This document shows, piece by piece, positions 1-9,221 of a stretch of 64,000 nt of DNA. The DNA is from Microlunatus parietis (GTDB lineage Bacteria; Actinomycetota; Actinomycetes; Propionibacteriales; Propionibacteriaceae): positions 1,860,001-1,924,000 of the forward strand of contig NZ_JACCBU010000001.1 of the NCBI RefSeq assembly GCF_013407955.1. The letters run 5' to 3'. The notes beneath the pieces are model-generated. The model saw only the letters and a list, made by a program, of their open reading frames with translations. It made no database searches and was not told where the DNA came from. A program made the translations under genes and the position numbers. Each line of letters starts with the position of its first letter. The stretch's first letter is position 1.

Positions 1-3
1 CGG

Positions 4-1908
4 TCACGGGTTCTCCTTGGTCGTCGGTCCACTCAGCCAGGGCAGGTCGAAGACCGTGGCGAAGCCGGGCAGCACGGTCCGCCACTCCGCCGGGTCGGTC
101 GCCGCGACGAGTCCGTTCTGGGTGACCGTGCGGAACCGTGACGGGTCCAGCTGCGCCACCAGGGCGCTGATCATGGACGCTGAGCCGACACCCCAAAGGT
201 CCAGCGGCCGGTCGCCATGATCGAGTTCAGGGTCGCTCGCGATCAACTCCAGGCAGCGACGGACGTCGTAGACCTGGCCGGCGATCGGGCTGTCGCCGAG
301 CCAGAGCAGGTCGCAGGTCAGCCGGTAGCGGGTGCCCGACTCCGGATCCGGGAACCGCGCCCCGATCGGGTGCGGCGCGAGCGCGCCGACGCCGCGGACG
401 TCCAGCACGAAGATCGCCCGGTCCTCGGCGATCATGGTCGCGAACCGGTCCCGGTGCCGGTCCGCCTCGGCGGTGCCGTCCGGCAGCAGCACCAGCGTCA
501 ATGACCGGTACGGCCGGTCGGCCGGGGTGATCAACAGCGCGGCGTTGACCAGGTCGCGCTCCGACCACCAGTAGACCGGGCGGACCCGCGCCGCCGTACC
601 GCCGAGGTCGTGGTCGGTCGCCGGAAACCACCGCGGGTAAGGGTCCGCGGCCGGATCGCGGCCGTGTTCGACCTGCTCGAGCAACCAGGCTTCCCGGTCC
701 GGGACCCGCTCCGCGGTCTCGGCCCGGTTCAGGTCTTCGATCGTCGCGGTGAACTCGCCGTCGGTGATCAGCTGCCCGGTCCTCGTGCAGGCCAGCTCGG
801 CCGGAGCGAGGGGCTCCGGTTCGGCCTCGTCGAGCGGCCGCTCCCGATCACCGCCCAGGTGGTCGACGAAGAAGGCGCAGGCGGCCCGCGCGAGTTCGGG
901 ATGATAGGCGTGGCCGCCGCGGGTCCGGTGCAGCCGCAGCCGGTCCGCCGCGCCCAGGATTCGATAGGCCCGGCCGGCCCGCTGCACGGAGGCGACGGTC
1001 CCCTCGATCGGGAAGAAGTCGTAGTCGGCGGCGAGCACCAATACCGGCCGCGGTGCCATCGCGATCAGCACGTCCTCATGATCGAGACCGGCCGCGGTGC
1101 CGCCGATGATCACCTGCTCGGCGTCCTGGGCCTGCCCGGTCCGCAGGTAGTGGCCGCGGCTGGTCAGGAACGTCGCCGGGGCGGCCGCCGCGATCCGGTC
1201 GTCGATCATCATCAGCAGCGCGGTCTGGGTGCCGCCGCCGGAGTTGCCGGTGACGCCGATCCGGGCCGGGTCGACCTCCGGGTGGGCGGCCAGGTAGTCG
1301 ACGGCGCGCACCGCGTCCCGGACGAAGTAGCGGCCGCTGGACCGGCCGGCCCACCAGCACGCGACGCCGGACCGCAGGTGGTCGGCCGTCGGCTGGGCCA
1401 GCTCGGGCCGGTCCGGGAACTGCCGGCGCTCACCCTGCCCGAACGGGTCGATCACCAACGCCACCAGGCCGTTCCGGGCCAGCCGGGCCGCCACCGCCTG
1501 GTACTGCGGGTAGGCCTTGCTCTCCGCGGCGTGACCGCACAAGATCAACACCGCGCTGGCCGGGCCGTCCAGATCATCGGGCCGGTAGAGGTTCGCCGTG
1601 ATCCCGTGTCCGGGACCGGCCTCGATGATCAACTTCTCGATCCGGTACGAAGGCATCCGGACCACGCCGGAGCTGCGGGCCGGCGGCGGATCGGCCGGAA
1701 CGGGGGCGCCGAGCAGTTCCGCCGCCGCGGCCCGGATGTCCCGCTGCCGCGCCGCCACGTCGGCTGACGTGGCTAGCCGGTCGTTGACGGCGTGCCAGCG
1801 GCGCAGTTCGCTCTCCGTACGCCGGAACACATGATCGCGCCACTGCGCTCCGGCGTCCAGGTAGCCGCCGAGCCCGCGCAGGCTCGCCGCGAGCGGATCG
1901 GTGATCAT
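4..1908 (-). CDS. Tandem-domain alpha/beta-hydrolase, acetylxylan/glucuronoyl-esterase-like
   Basis: The 634-residue protein has two alpha/beta-hydrolase folds in tandem. The first holds the nucleophile motif GNSGGG (Ser about residue 223), an acid in VLVLAADYDFFP and a histidine in TRGGHAYHPE, the layout of acetylxylan-esterase or dienelactone-hydrolase-like enzymes. The second half (from about residue 430) repeats the fold with a weaker GVGSAS elbow and no obvious catalytic His. I infer deacylation of an imported or cell-associated oligosaccharide, because it is the last gene of an ABC import operon. Its ATG overlaps the ATPase stop codon (ATGA). No signal peptide is visible, so it is probably cytoplasmic. 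The class is secure; the substrate is unknown. Confidence 0.75.
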   Translation of the reverse strand: MITDPLAASLRGLGGYLDAGAQWRDHVFRRTESELRRWHAVNDRLATSADVAARQRDIRAAAAELLGAPVPADPPPARSSGVVRMPSYRIEKLIIEAGPGHGITANLYRPDDLDGPASAVLILCGHAAESKAYPQYQAVAARLARNGLVALVIDPFGQGERRQFPDRPELAQPTADHLRSGVACWWAGRSSGRYFVRDAVRAVDYLAAHPEVDPARIGVTGNSGGGTQTALLMMIDDRIAAAAPATFLTSRGHYLRTGQAQDAEQVIIGGTAAGLDHEDVLIAMAPRPVLVLAADYDFFPIEGTVASVQRAGRAYRILGAADRLRLHRTRGGHAYHPELARAACAFFVDHLGGDRERPLDEAEPEPLAPAELACTRTGQLITDGEFTATIEDLNRAETAERVPDREAWLLEQVEHGRDPAADPYPRWFPATDHDLGGTAARVRPVYWWSERDLVNAALLITPADRPYRSLTLVLLPDGTAEADRHRDRFATMIAEDRAIFVLDVRGVGALAPHPIGARFPDPESGTRYRLTCDLLWLGDSPIAGQVYDVRRCLELIASDPELDHGDRPLDLWGVGSASMISALVAQLDPSRFRTVTQNGLVAATDPAEWRTVLPGFATVFDLPWLSGPTTKENP

Positions 1909-3656
1909 CCGACCGGCTCCGGCCGGTACTCGATCCGCTGCCGGCTGCCGCGCTCGTCCGGGTCGGCGATCGGCACCGCCGACAACAGGGCCTTGGTGTA
2001 GTCGTGCTGCGGGTCGGCGAAGATCGCCGACGCCGGTCCGTGCTCGACGATCTTGCCGAAGTACATGACGGCCACCTCGTCGCAGACCCGCTCCACCACC
2101 GACAGGTCGTGCGAGACGAAGACGTAGGTCAGCCCGAGCTCGCGCTGCAGCTCGGCCAGCAGCTCCAGCACCTGGGTCCGGACCGACACGTCGAGGGCGG
2201 ACACCGCCTCGTCGGCGACCACCAGCTTCGGCCCGGTGATCAGCGCCCGCGCGATCCCGATCCGCTGCCGCTCGCCGCCGGAGAACGCGTGTGGGTAGCG
2301 GTTCAGCATGTCTGGCCGCAGCCCGACCCGGCGCAGCGCCTCGGCCGCGCGGTCCCGCAGCACGTCCCGCCGGGTCTCCCCCGCCGCGTGCAACGGCTCC
2401 GCCACCACCTGCTGCACGGTCATCCGCGGATTCAGCGAGGAGTACGGGTCCTGGAAGATCATCCGCAGTTGCCGCCGGTACGGCAGCAGCTCCCGCTCCC
2501 CCAGCCCGGCAAGATCAACAACCGCCGCGTCCGGCTCGGCCCGGTAGCGGATCGCGCCGGAACTCGGCCGGTAGGCACGCAGCAGGGTCCGGCCCAGCGT
2601 CGTCTTGCCGCAGCCGGACTCCCCCACGATGCCGAGCGTCTGGCCGGGCCTGACCTGGAACGAGACCCCGTCGACCGCCTTCACCACGGTCTTCCGGCGC
2701 GGCCCGAGGCGGCGACCGGCCGAGGTGGTGAACTCCATCGACAGTCGGTCGACCTCGAGCAGGGGCCGAACCTCGGCGGCGGCCGGCGCCCGGCGCGGAG
2801 TGATCACCGCCCGCCCGTTCCCCCGGTCGCCGCGCTGCGGCAGCGACGACAACAGTTCCTTCGTGTAGTCGTGCCGCGGGTCGTGGAAGATCTGATCGAC
2901 CGGCCCGGACTCGACGACCTTGCCGTGCCGCATGACGACCACCCGGTCCGCGATCTCCGCGACCACGCCGAGGTCGTGCGTGATGAACATCAGCGACAGG
3001 TCGGCGGACTCCTTGAGCTCGGCCAGCAGGTCGAGGATCTGCGCCTGCGTGGTCACGTCGAGGGCCGTCGTCGGTTCGTCGGCGATCACCAGGCGCGGGT
3101 TGGTGATCAACGCCATCGCGATCATGGCCCGCTGCCGCATGCCACCGGACAGCTGAAAGGTGTAGGCGTCGATCCGTTCCTCGGCGCGCGGGATGCCGAC
3201 CCCGCGGAGCGCGTCGATCACCCGCTCCCGGGCCGCCGGGTCGCGCCGTTTCAGGCCCTCGTGCTCGGTCAGCAGTTCGAGGATCTGCCGGCCGACCGTG
3301 TGCACCGGGCTGAGCGACGACATCGGCTCCTGGAAGATCATCGAGATCTCCTTGCCGCGAATGCGGCGGATCGCCTGGCCTCGCGGATCCATCCCGGCCA
3401 GGTCGGCCGGCGCCGCCTCGGCCTCGGCCCGGTAGTCGATCGAGCCGGACACCACGCGGCCGGGCCGGTCCACCACCTGCAGCACCGACCGGGCCATCGC
3501 GGTCTTGCCCGAGCCGGACTCGCCGACCACGCAGACCGTACTGCCGCGCGGGACGTCGAAGCTCACTCCGTCCACCGCGCGCACCTCGCCGCGGTCGGTG
3601 AAGAACGAGGTCCGAAGATCACGGACTCGCAGGATCGGATCCAGCTCGGTGCTCAT
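1905..3656 (-). CDS. Opp/Dpp-type ABC transporter ATPase, two nucleotide-binding domains fused
   Basis: A 583-residue fusion of DppD-like and DppF-like ATPases. Domain 1 has Walker A GESGSGKT, signature LSGGMRQR and Walker B LVIADEPTTALD. Domain 2 has GESGCGKTT, FSGGERQR and LVVADEAVSALD. Each domain ends in an oligopeptide-transporter C-terminal region (HDYTKELLSSLP and HDYTKALLSAVP). It powers the two permeases encoded just upstream. The ATG at 3656 was chosen because it overlaps the permease stop (ATGA); the open frame continues further upstream but only over permease sequence. Fused NBDs are common in actinobacterial Opp-type sugar transporters. Confidence 0.93.
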   Translation of the reverse strand: MSTELDPILRVRDLRTSFFTDRGEVRAVDGVSFDVPRGSTVCVVGESGSGKTAMARSVLQVVDRPGRVVSGSIDYRAEAEAAPADLAGMDPRGQAIRRIRGKEISMIFQEPMSSLSPVHTVGRQILELLTEHEGLKRRDPAARERVIDALRGVGIPRAEERIDAYTFQLSGGMRQRAMIAMALITNPRLVIADEPTTALDVTTQAQILDLLAELKESADLSLMFITHDLGVVAEIADRVVVMRHGKVVESGPVDQIFHDPRHDYTKELLSSLPQRGDRGNGRAVITPRRAPAAAEVRPLLEVDRLSMEFTTSAGRRLGPRRKTVVKAVDGVSFQVRPGQTLGIVGESGCGKTTLGRTLLRAYRPSSGAIRYRAEPDAAVVDLAGLGERELLPYRRQLRMIFQDPYSSLNPRMTVQQVVAEPLHAAGETRRDVLRDRAAEALRRVGLRPDMLNRYPHAFSGGERQRIGIARALITGPKLVVADEAVSALDVSVRTQVLELLAELQRELGLTYVFVSHDLSVVERVCDEVAVMYFGKIVEHGPASAIFADPQHDYTKALLSAVPIADPDERGSRQRIEYRPEPVG

Positions 3657-4768
3657 CAACTCTCCCCGTACGGATCGGCGCTGTCCCGGAGCCCGTCGCC
3701 GACGAAGTTGAACGCGACGACGGCCAAGATCACCGCCAGGCCCGGGAACATCAGCCACGGCGTGGTCGCCACGGCCTGCACACTCTGCGCGTCCTGCAGC
3801 AGTACGCCCCAGGAGACCGCCGGCGCGCGCAGGCCGAGGCCGAGGAACGACAGCGAGGTCTCGGCCAGGATCATCGCCGGAATGGCCAGGCTCACCGTCG
3901 CGATCACGTGCGAGGTGAATGACGGCAGCATGTGCCGGGCGATGATCCGGTGCGTCTTCACGCCGTCCAGCTTCGCGGCCAGCACGTAGTCCTCGTCGCG
4001 GGTCTGCAGGAACCGGCCGCGGATCACCCGGGCCAGACTGGTCCAGCCGAACAGGGACAGGATCACGGTGATCAACAGGTACGTCTGCACCGGCCCCAGG
4101 CCCGGTGGGATCGCCGCGGCCAGCCCCAGCCAGAGCGGCAGCGTCGGCACCGACATCAGGAACTCGATCACCCGCTGGATGATCGTGTCGACCCAGCCGC
4201 CGAAATAGCCGGAGACGCCGCCGAGCAGCAGCCCGAGCAGGAGCGACACGGCGACCCCGATCAGCCCGATCGACAGCGACACCTGCGACCCGTGGATGAT
4301 CTTGGACAGCAGGTCGGCCCCGGTCCGGTCGGCGCCCAGCGGATACCAGCCCTGGCCGCCGTCGACGGGACCGAACAGGTGCCGGTCACCCGGGATCACG
4401 CCCAGGATGCGGTATTCGTCGCCGGGCACGAAGAAGCCGAGTTTGATCTTGCGGCTGGTGTCCACGTCGAACACCCGCTGCAGCGTCTGCAGGTCGGTCC
4501 GGCCGACGCTGGGATGGACGTAGAAGCCGTCAGCCGCGGAGAACCTGGGCAGCTGCGGCGGTTGGTACGCGCTGGTCGCGGTAGTGCTGCCGCTCGCGTA
4601 CGGGGCGAAGAAGCCGGCGAAGATCGCGACCACGTACAGGATGATCAGGACCACCGCCCCGGTCATCGCCAGTCGGTGCTTGCGGAAGCGCCACCAGATC
4701 AGCCGCCACTGCGACGCGGTCTCCACCTGGTCGACGGTCCGGCCGATCTCCTCGGCGACTGCGCTCAT
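3656..4768 (-). CDS. ABC transporter permease, DppC/OppC family
   Basis: The inner-membrane permease has about 370 residues. An N-terminal membrane anchor (residues about 35-60) is followed by a long extracytoplasmic insert with DPP-like features, then a five-helix BPD transport domain. The cytoplasmic EAA loop reads YVLAAKLDGVKTHRIIARH, which docks to the ATPase. The N-terminal insert of about 130 residues is longer than in classical DppC. The start at ATG 4768 lies 2 bp after the stop of the upstream permease, so the genes are translationally coupled. It pairs with the DppB-like permease to form the channel. Confidence 0.92.
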   Translation of the reverse strand: MSAVAEEIGRTVDQVETASQWRLIWWRFRKHRLAMTGAVVLIILYVVAIFAGFFAPYASGSTTATSAYQPPQLPRFSAADGFYVHPSVGRTDLQTLQRVFDVDTSRKIKLGFFVPGDEYRILGVIPGDRHLFGPVDGGQGWYPLGADRTGADLLSKIIHGSQVSLSIGLIGVAVSLLLGLLLGGVSGYFGGWVDTIIQRVIEFLMSVPTLPLWLGLAAAIPPGLGPVQTYLLITVILSLFGWTSLARVIRGRFLQTRDEDYVLAAKLDGVKTHRIIARHMLPSFTSHVIATVSLAIPAMILAETSLSFLGLGLRAPAVSWGVLLQDAQSVQAVATTPWLMFPGLAVILAVVAFNFVGDGLRDSADPYGES

Positions 4769-4770
4769 GA

Positions 4771-5763
4771 TCAGGCCTTCCCGAACCGGACCCGCGGGTC
4801 GACCACGGCGAGCAGGATGTCGGACAGCAGCGTGCCGATCACGGTCAGCACCGCAACGATGAGGATGATGCCGCCGGCCAGGTACATGTCCTGCGACTTG
4901 AGGGCGCCGAGCAGCAGCGGACCGACCGTGCCGAGGGACAGCACGACGGCGACGATCACCTCGCCGTCGAACAGCTGCGGCAGGTGCCAGCCGGCGGTGG
5001 AGACGAACGGGTTGAGCGAGATCCGGACCGGGTAGCGGCCGATCACCGTCGACTCCGGCAGTCCCTTCGCCCGGGCCGTCGTCACGTACGGCTTGTGCAG
5101 TTCGTCGAGCAGGTTGGCCCGCATGGTCCGGATGATCCCGGCGGTGCCGGCCAGCGCCAGCACCGCCACCGGGATCCACAGGTGGGCCAGCAGGTCGCCG
5201 ACCTTGCCGAGCGACCAGGGTGCGTCGACGTACTCCGGGGAGAACAGGCCGCCGACACTCTGGCCGAAGAAGTGGAAGCCGATGAACGCCAGCAGCAGCG
5301 CGGCCAGGAAGTTCGGTGTGGCCAGCGCGACGAACCCGATCCCGGAGATCACGTAGTCCGGTGTCTTGCGCTGCTTGATCGCCGAGTAGATGCCGGCCGG
5401 CAGGGCGATCAGCCAGGTGACCAGCAGCGTTGCAATGCCCAAGATCAACGTCAGCGGCAGCCGCTCCATGATCAGGTCCGCGACCGGCCGCTGGAACTGG
5501 AAGGACAGGCCGAAGTCGCCGTAGAGGACGGCGCCGCTGATCCACTTCCAGTACTGCACCCAGAACGGCTCGCCGATCCCGTAGCGGGCCCGGAGCGCCT
5601 CGACGAACGCCGGGTCCAGGCTTTCCCCCTGCGCTTCGAGCGCCTGGATCTGAGTGGTCAGGAAGTCGCCGGGCGGCAGTTGGATGATGAAGAACGCGAC
5701 GATCGAGATCGCGATCAAGGTCGGGATCGCGTGCAGGACCCGCAGGCCGATGAAGCGCAGCAT
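4771..5763 (-). CDS. ABC transporter permease, DppB/OppB family
   Basis: A 330-residue DppB-type permease. It opens with the typical first helix (LRVLHAIPTLIAISIVAFF) and the PPGDF motif, followed by a periplasmic region and helices containing the EAA loop YVTTARAKGLPESTVIGR. The ATG overlaps the stop of the solute-binding protein gene (ATGA), so expression depends on that gene. With the neighbouring DppC-like subunit it forms the membrane pore of an importer. The surrounding enzymes (esterase, Gfo/Idh) suggest a carbohydrate rather than a peptide substrate, which is inference. Confidence 0.93.
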   Translation of the reverse strand: MLRFIGLRVLHAIPTLIAISIVAFFIIQLPPGDFLTTQIQALEAQGESLDPAFVEALRARYGIGEPFWVQYWKWISGAVLYGDFGLSFQFQRPVADLIMERLPLTLILGIATLLVTWLIALPAGIYSAIKQRKTPDYVISGIGFVALATPNFLAALLLAFIGFHFFGQSVGGLFSPEYVDAPWSLGKVGDLLAHLWIPVAVLALAGTAGIIRTMRANLLDELHKPYVTTARAKGLPESTVIGRYPVRISLNPFVSTAGWHLPQLFDGEVIVAVVLSLGTVGPLLLGALKSQDMYLAGGIILIVAVLTVIGTLLSDILLAVVDPRVRFGKA

Positions 5764-7712
5764 CAGTCGGCGTAGTAGATCTGCTCGGGCTTGGTGATGC
5801 CCTCCCGGCCGTAGTAGAAGGACAGCTTCGGCTCGTCCTCGCGGACGCCCTTGATCGACGTGTTCACGATCACCGGCTTGAACGGTAGCTTCATCAGACC
5901 GATCACGTAGACGTTCTCATGGTGTTGCTGGGTGATCGCCTGACCAGCCGCGATCCTGTCCTCGTCGGTCGCCGCGGTGCGCAGCCGCTCCCAGTTGGTG
6001 ATCAACTGCTTGAACTCGGCAGACGGTTCGATGCCGTCCTTGCCGCTCGTGTTGTACCACATGCCGTACCCGGGTGCCGTGTGACTGTTCGGCGAGGTCG
6101 GGATGAACCAGACCGGCTCCAGGTCCCAGTCGTCCTCGGGTGTCGTGGTGCCGTCGATGTCGAAGTCGTTGGACACCCGCAGTTGCAGGTAGAGCGTGTC
6201 GTCCACCGGCCGCAGGTTGATCTTGACCCCGACGGCGGCCCAGTGCTTGCGGACCAGGTTGAAGGCGTCCGCCCGCGGGATCTCGAAGTTGCTGTCCAGG
6301 TACGTCAGCGTGAACTCCAGCGGCTTGCCGCGGTACCGCCGCAGGTCACCCTGGCGCTCCAGGCCGAGGCCGTCGAGCAGCTGGTTGGCCCGGTCCGGGT
6401 CGTGCTCGATCGCCGTGGTGCCACCGCCCTCGATGCCGTACGGGCTGCCCTCGGTGGACACCGGCTGCCTGATCACGCCGAGCCCGCCGAGCAGGGTCTG
6501 GTTGATCTCCTCGCGATCGATCGCGTACGACAGCGCGTGCCGGAAGTCCTTGGTGGCAAAGAGTTCCCGCCACACCGGGTCGGCGTGGGACAGGTTCGGC
6601 GCGAGCGCGAGCAGGCTTGCCGTCGGCTTCCAGCGCAGCACCCGGAAGCCCTTGCTGTCGGCGTTCTGCAGATAGACCTGGGTCGTGTTGTAACCGAGGA
6701 AGTGGCCCTGGAAATCAAGATCACCGTTGGACGCGCGCAGGTCCAGCGCGGCTTGGTCGAGCACCTGCACCTGCAGCTTGTCGATGTACGGCAGCTGCCG
6801 GCCGGCCGGATCGGTCTTGTGGTAGTACGGGTTCCGGTCCAGCGTCGCCGTGCCGCCCGGGCCGGCCGCCTTGCTGACCCGGTAGGCGCCGAGCACTGGC
6901 AGGTCCGGGTTGGTCCACGGGTTGCACCGGTCGGCGAAGTACTGATCCCAGGAGTCGAAGCCGGCCTTCCTGGTCGCCGCCTCGAGTTCGGCCTGGTCCG
7001 CGTACTCGGCATGGAACTGTTGCAGGTAGTGCTTCGGTTTCAGCAGTTGGATACTGACGGCCGGGTGGCACAGGTACTTCTCGAACAGCGCGAACGACTG
7101 GGTGAACGTCAGCACCAGGGTCCGCTCGTCCTGCTTGGTGATCTTGGGCAGCTTCTGGTCGGCGTCGGCGAACCAGACCGGGATCGCCGGGACCAGAGTG
7201 CTGTTGCCGATCCAGTCCTGGAACGCGAAGAGCAGGTCGTCGACGCCGAACGGTTCGCCGTCGGACCACTTGAGGCCCTCCCGGAGGACAAAGGTGAAGA
7301 TCTTGTTGTCCTCGCTGCGGGTGTACTCCTCCGCGAGCGACGGCTGCGGGCCGGTCGCCTCGAAGTTCCACTCGATCAACCCGGCCGAGGCGAACGCGGT
7401 GACCGAGGCGTTGTCGGTCGGCTCGGTCTGGGCCCGGTGCAGGGTGCCGCCGTGCTTGCCCTCGCCGGCCACCGGCTGGACGACCTGCGGGACCTTCGGC
7501 AGCCGGTCGGCGAGCGCGGGCAGTTTCCCGGCCTGCACCTGCTCGACCAGCACCGGCGACTCCAACGCGGCCGCGCCGGCGCCGTCGGTCGGAGGCAACG
7601 GCTCGCGTGCGGTGCAGCCCGCCGCCAGCGCACCCAGGGCGATCCCCGCCGTGCCGAGGAACCCGCGCCGGGACTGCCCGGCGAACGGGGAACGGGAGCT
7701 TCCAGTGATCAT
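5763..7712 (-). CDS. Solute-binding lipoprotein of Opp-type sugar/peptide ABC importer (SBP_bac_5)
   Basis: A 649-residue extracellular binding protein. The N-terminus has a twin-arginine-like SRRGFLGTAG followed by a hydrophobic stretch and lipobox LAAGC, so it is likely a Tat-exported lipoprotein. The body has family 5 hallmarks such as VFVLREGLKWSDGEPF-type sequence (here FTFVLREGLKWSDGEPF) and DFRHALSYAIDREEIN. It captures substrate for the permeases encoded immediately downstream. A LacI-type operator candidate lies 89 bp upstream, at the end of the oxidoreductase gene, so this gene may also have its own promoter. Specificity cannot be read from sequence. Confidence 0.92.
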   Translation of the reverse strand: MITGSSRSPFAGQSRRGFLGTAGIALGALAAGCTAREPLPPTDGAGAAALESPVLVEQVQAGKLPALADRLPKVPQVVQPVAGEGKHGGTLHRAQTEPTDNASVTAFASAGLIEWNFEATGPQPSLAEEYTRSEDNKIFTFVLREGLKWSDGEPFGVDDLLFAFQDWIGNSTLVPAIPVWFADADQKLPKITKQDERTLVLTFTQSFALFEKYLCHPAVSIQLLKPKHYLQQFHAEYADQAELEAATRKAGFDSWDQYFADRCNPWTNPDLPVLGAYRVSKAAGPGGTATLDRNPYYHKTDPAGRQLPYIDKLQVQVLDQAALDLRASNGDLDFQGHFLGYNTTQVYLQNADSKGFRVLRWKPTASLLALAPNLSHADPVWRELFATKDFRHALSYAIDREEINQTLLGGLGVIRQPVSTEGSPYGIEGGGTTAIEHDPDRANQLLDGLGLERQGDLRRYRGKPLEFTLTYLDSNFEIPRADAFNLVRKHWAAVGVKINLRPVDDTLYLQLRVSNDFDIDGTTTPEDDWDLEPVWFIPTSPNSHTAPGYGMWYNTSGKDGIEPSAEFKQLITNWERLRTAATDEDRIAAGQAITQQHHENVYVIGLMKLPFKPVIVNTSIKGVREDEPKLSFYYGREGITKPEQIYYAD

Positions 7713-7785
7713 GACTCCTCCTGAACCCAGCCCGGCGCTGCCGGGCGGGATGCGAGATCACCGGCGCGGACGGCGTCGTCGGCGA

Positions 7786-9060
7786 TCAATGGTCGAACTC
7801 TGCAAACGATTGTTGCAAGTGCAGCCCATTCTTTGCAAGATGGTCCGTTCTCGCAACTTGGCCGCCGTCGAAGTAGGCCACCAACTCCGGCGACAGGACC
7901 GGCACGTCGCGCGGCGTCGATCCGTCCCGCATCGACTCGGTCGCCAAGGCGGCCGCAGCGACTGCCTGCCGGGCGGCGACCGGCGAGGTCTCGGTCGGCG
8001 CACCGGTCCGGACGAAGGCGAGGAACTCGCGGAACAGCGCCGGGTCGGCGCCGTGGTGGCCACCGGCGACGTTCGGGATCGGGAACTCCCGGTCGCCGTT
8101 CGCCCGGTACTCGCTGCGCCGATTCCAGAGCCGGACCACGCCCGAGTGATCAAGTCCGAAGTTCTCCAGCCGACCTTCGGTGCCGATCACCGTGTAGTTG
8201 CGCCAGTAGTCGGGCGTGTAGTGACACTCCTGATAACTGGCGAGGACGCCGTTGTCGAGCAACAACTGGACCATGCTCAGGTCCTCGACGTCGATCACCG
8301 GGTTCAGCCCGCGCTGGGCCAGCGGCGGCCAGTTGTCCTTGCGGGAGAGCCAGTCGGTGACCAGCTGCTCGGACCGGTCCTGGCGATCCTCGATGCCGGC
8401 ATAGAGGGTCTGGCCACCGGTTCCGACCACCCGCCGCGGATAGCCGCCGGCCAACCAGTTGATCACGTCGAGATCGTGAGAGGCCTTCTGCAGCAGCAAA
8501 GAGTTGACCTTGCTCCGGTCGGCGTGCCAGTCCTTGAAGAAGCGATCACCGCCGTCACCGACGAAGTAGCGGCACCAGACCGCCTTGACCTCGCCGATCA
8601 TGCCGTCATCGATCAGGGACTTGAGCAGCCTGATCACCGGCATGTGCCGCATGTTGTGCCCGACGTAGAGCCGGGTGCCGGTTCGGTGCGCGGTGGCGAG
8701 AATCCGGTCCGCGTCCGGCAACGTGATCGCCAACGGCTTGTCGACGAAGACCGCGATCCCCCGCTCGAGCAGCGCGATCGCCTGCTCGGCGTGCAGATGA
8801 TCGGGGCTGGTCACGAAGACCGCGTCGACCTCATCCTCGGCCAACTGGTTCACCGAGTCGATCACCCGGGTCCGGTCGGGATCGAAATCGCGGGCTGCAC
8901 GCCGCCGCCCGGCCGGGTGGGGTTCGATCACCACGGTGACCTCGGCCCGGCCGTCCTGCTCGGCCGCCCGCTGGGCGATCACGCCGCGATTCCCGTACCC
9001 GATCACGCCGAGCCGGAGCCAGGCCGATTCGCTCTCGCTGCTTCCGGTGGACCGTTCCAT
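7786..9060 (-). CDS. Gfo/Idh/MocA family oxidoreductase
   Basis: A 424-residue NAD(P)-dependent sugar oxidoreductase. The Rossmann fold is at the N-terminus (LGVIGYGNRG). The family's catalytic-region lysine lies in VFVDKPLA (EKP-like motif, here DKP), with a C-terminal alpha/beta domain after about residue 140. ATG 9060 is preferred; an in-frame TTG at 9084 would place the start inside the palindromic operator. No clear Shine-Dalgarno is seen before 9060. It is the first gene of the minus-strand operon, divergent from the LacI regulator, and probably oxidises or epimerises the imported sugar acid or alcohol. Confidence 0.88.
   Translation of the reverse strand: MERSTGSSESESAWLRLGVIGYGNRGVIAQRAAEQDGRAEVTVVIEPHPAGRRRAARDFDPDRTRVIDSVNQLAEDEVDAVFVTSPDHLHAEQAIALLERGIAVFVDKPLAITLPDADRILATAHRTGTRLYVGHNMRHMPVIRLLKSLIDDGMIGEVKAVWCRYFVGDGGDRFFKDWHADRSKVNSLLLQKASHDLDVINWLAGGYPRRVVGTGGQTLYAGIEDRQDRSEQLVTDWLSRKDNWPPLAQRGLNPVIDVEDLSMVQLLLDNGVLASYQECHYTPDYWRNYTVIGTEGRLENFGLDHSGVVRLWNRRSEYRANGDREFPIPNVAGGHHGADPALFREFLAFVRTGAPTETSPVAARQAVAAAALATESMRDGSTPRDVPVLSPELVAYFDGGQVARTDHLAKNGLHLQQSFAEFDH
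7801..7817. promoter_or_regulatory. Candidate LacI-family operator upstream of the solute-binding protein gene
   Basis: TGCAAACGATTGTTGCA has inverted arms TGCAA/TTGCA and a central CG, resembling LacI-family operators (TGCAANCGNTTGCA-like). It overlaps the 3' end of the Gfo/Idh gene, 89 bp before the lipoprotein start, where an internal operon promoter could sit. Similar words lie at 9081-9092 and 11082-11116. Confidence 0.5.
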
Positions 9061-9080
9061 GATCGGCCAGCGTAGATGCT

Positions 9081-9092
9081 GCAAGCGCTTGC
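9081..9092. promoter_or_regulatory. LacI-type operator between the divergent oxidoreductase and lacI-type regulator
   Basis: GCAAGCGCTTGC is a perfect 12-bp palindrome with the central CG typical of LacI-family operators, extended by TGCT/TGCA flanks. It lies 21 bp before the Gfo/Idh ATG and 130 bp before the regulator start. It is well placed to repress the sugar operon and possibly the regulator itself. Confidence 0.7.
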
Positions 9093-9221
9093 TGCAATGT
9101 CAGGTACGATTTCGGCCTGTTCTGCAACACGACCGAAACACCGCGAGATTGGGGCGTCGTGCAGCAGACTGGCACCGTGCCGCAGAAGTGGCCGCGGCAT
9201 GGGAACCCAGGAGGGAACGTC

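Noticed and set aside
9061..9084. Longer N-terminus of the Gfo/Idh protein from TTG 9084
   Set aside because: It would start inside the palindromic operator and adds residues that do not belong to the Rossmann fold.
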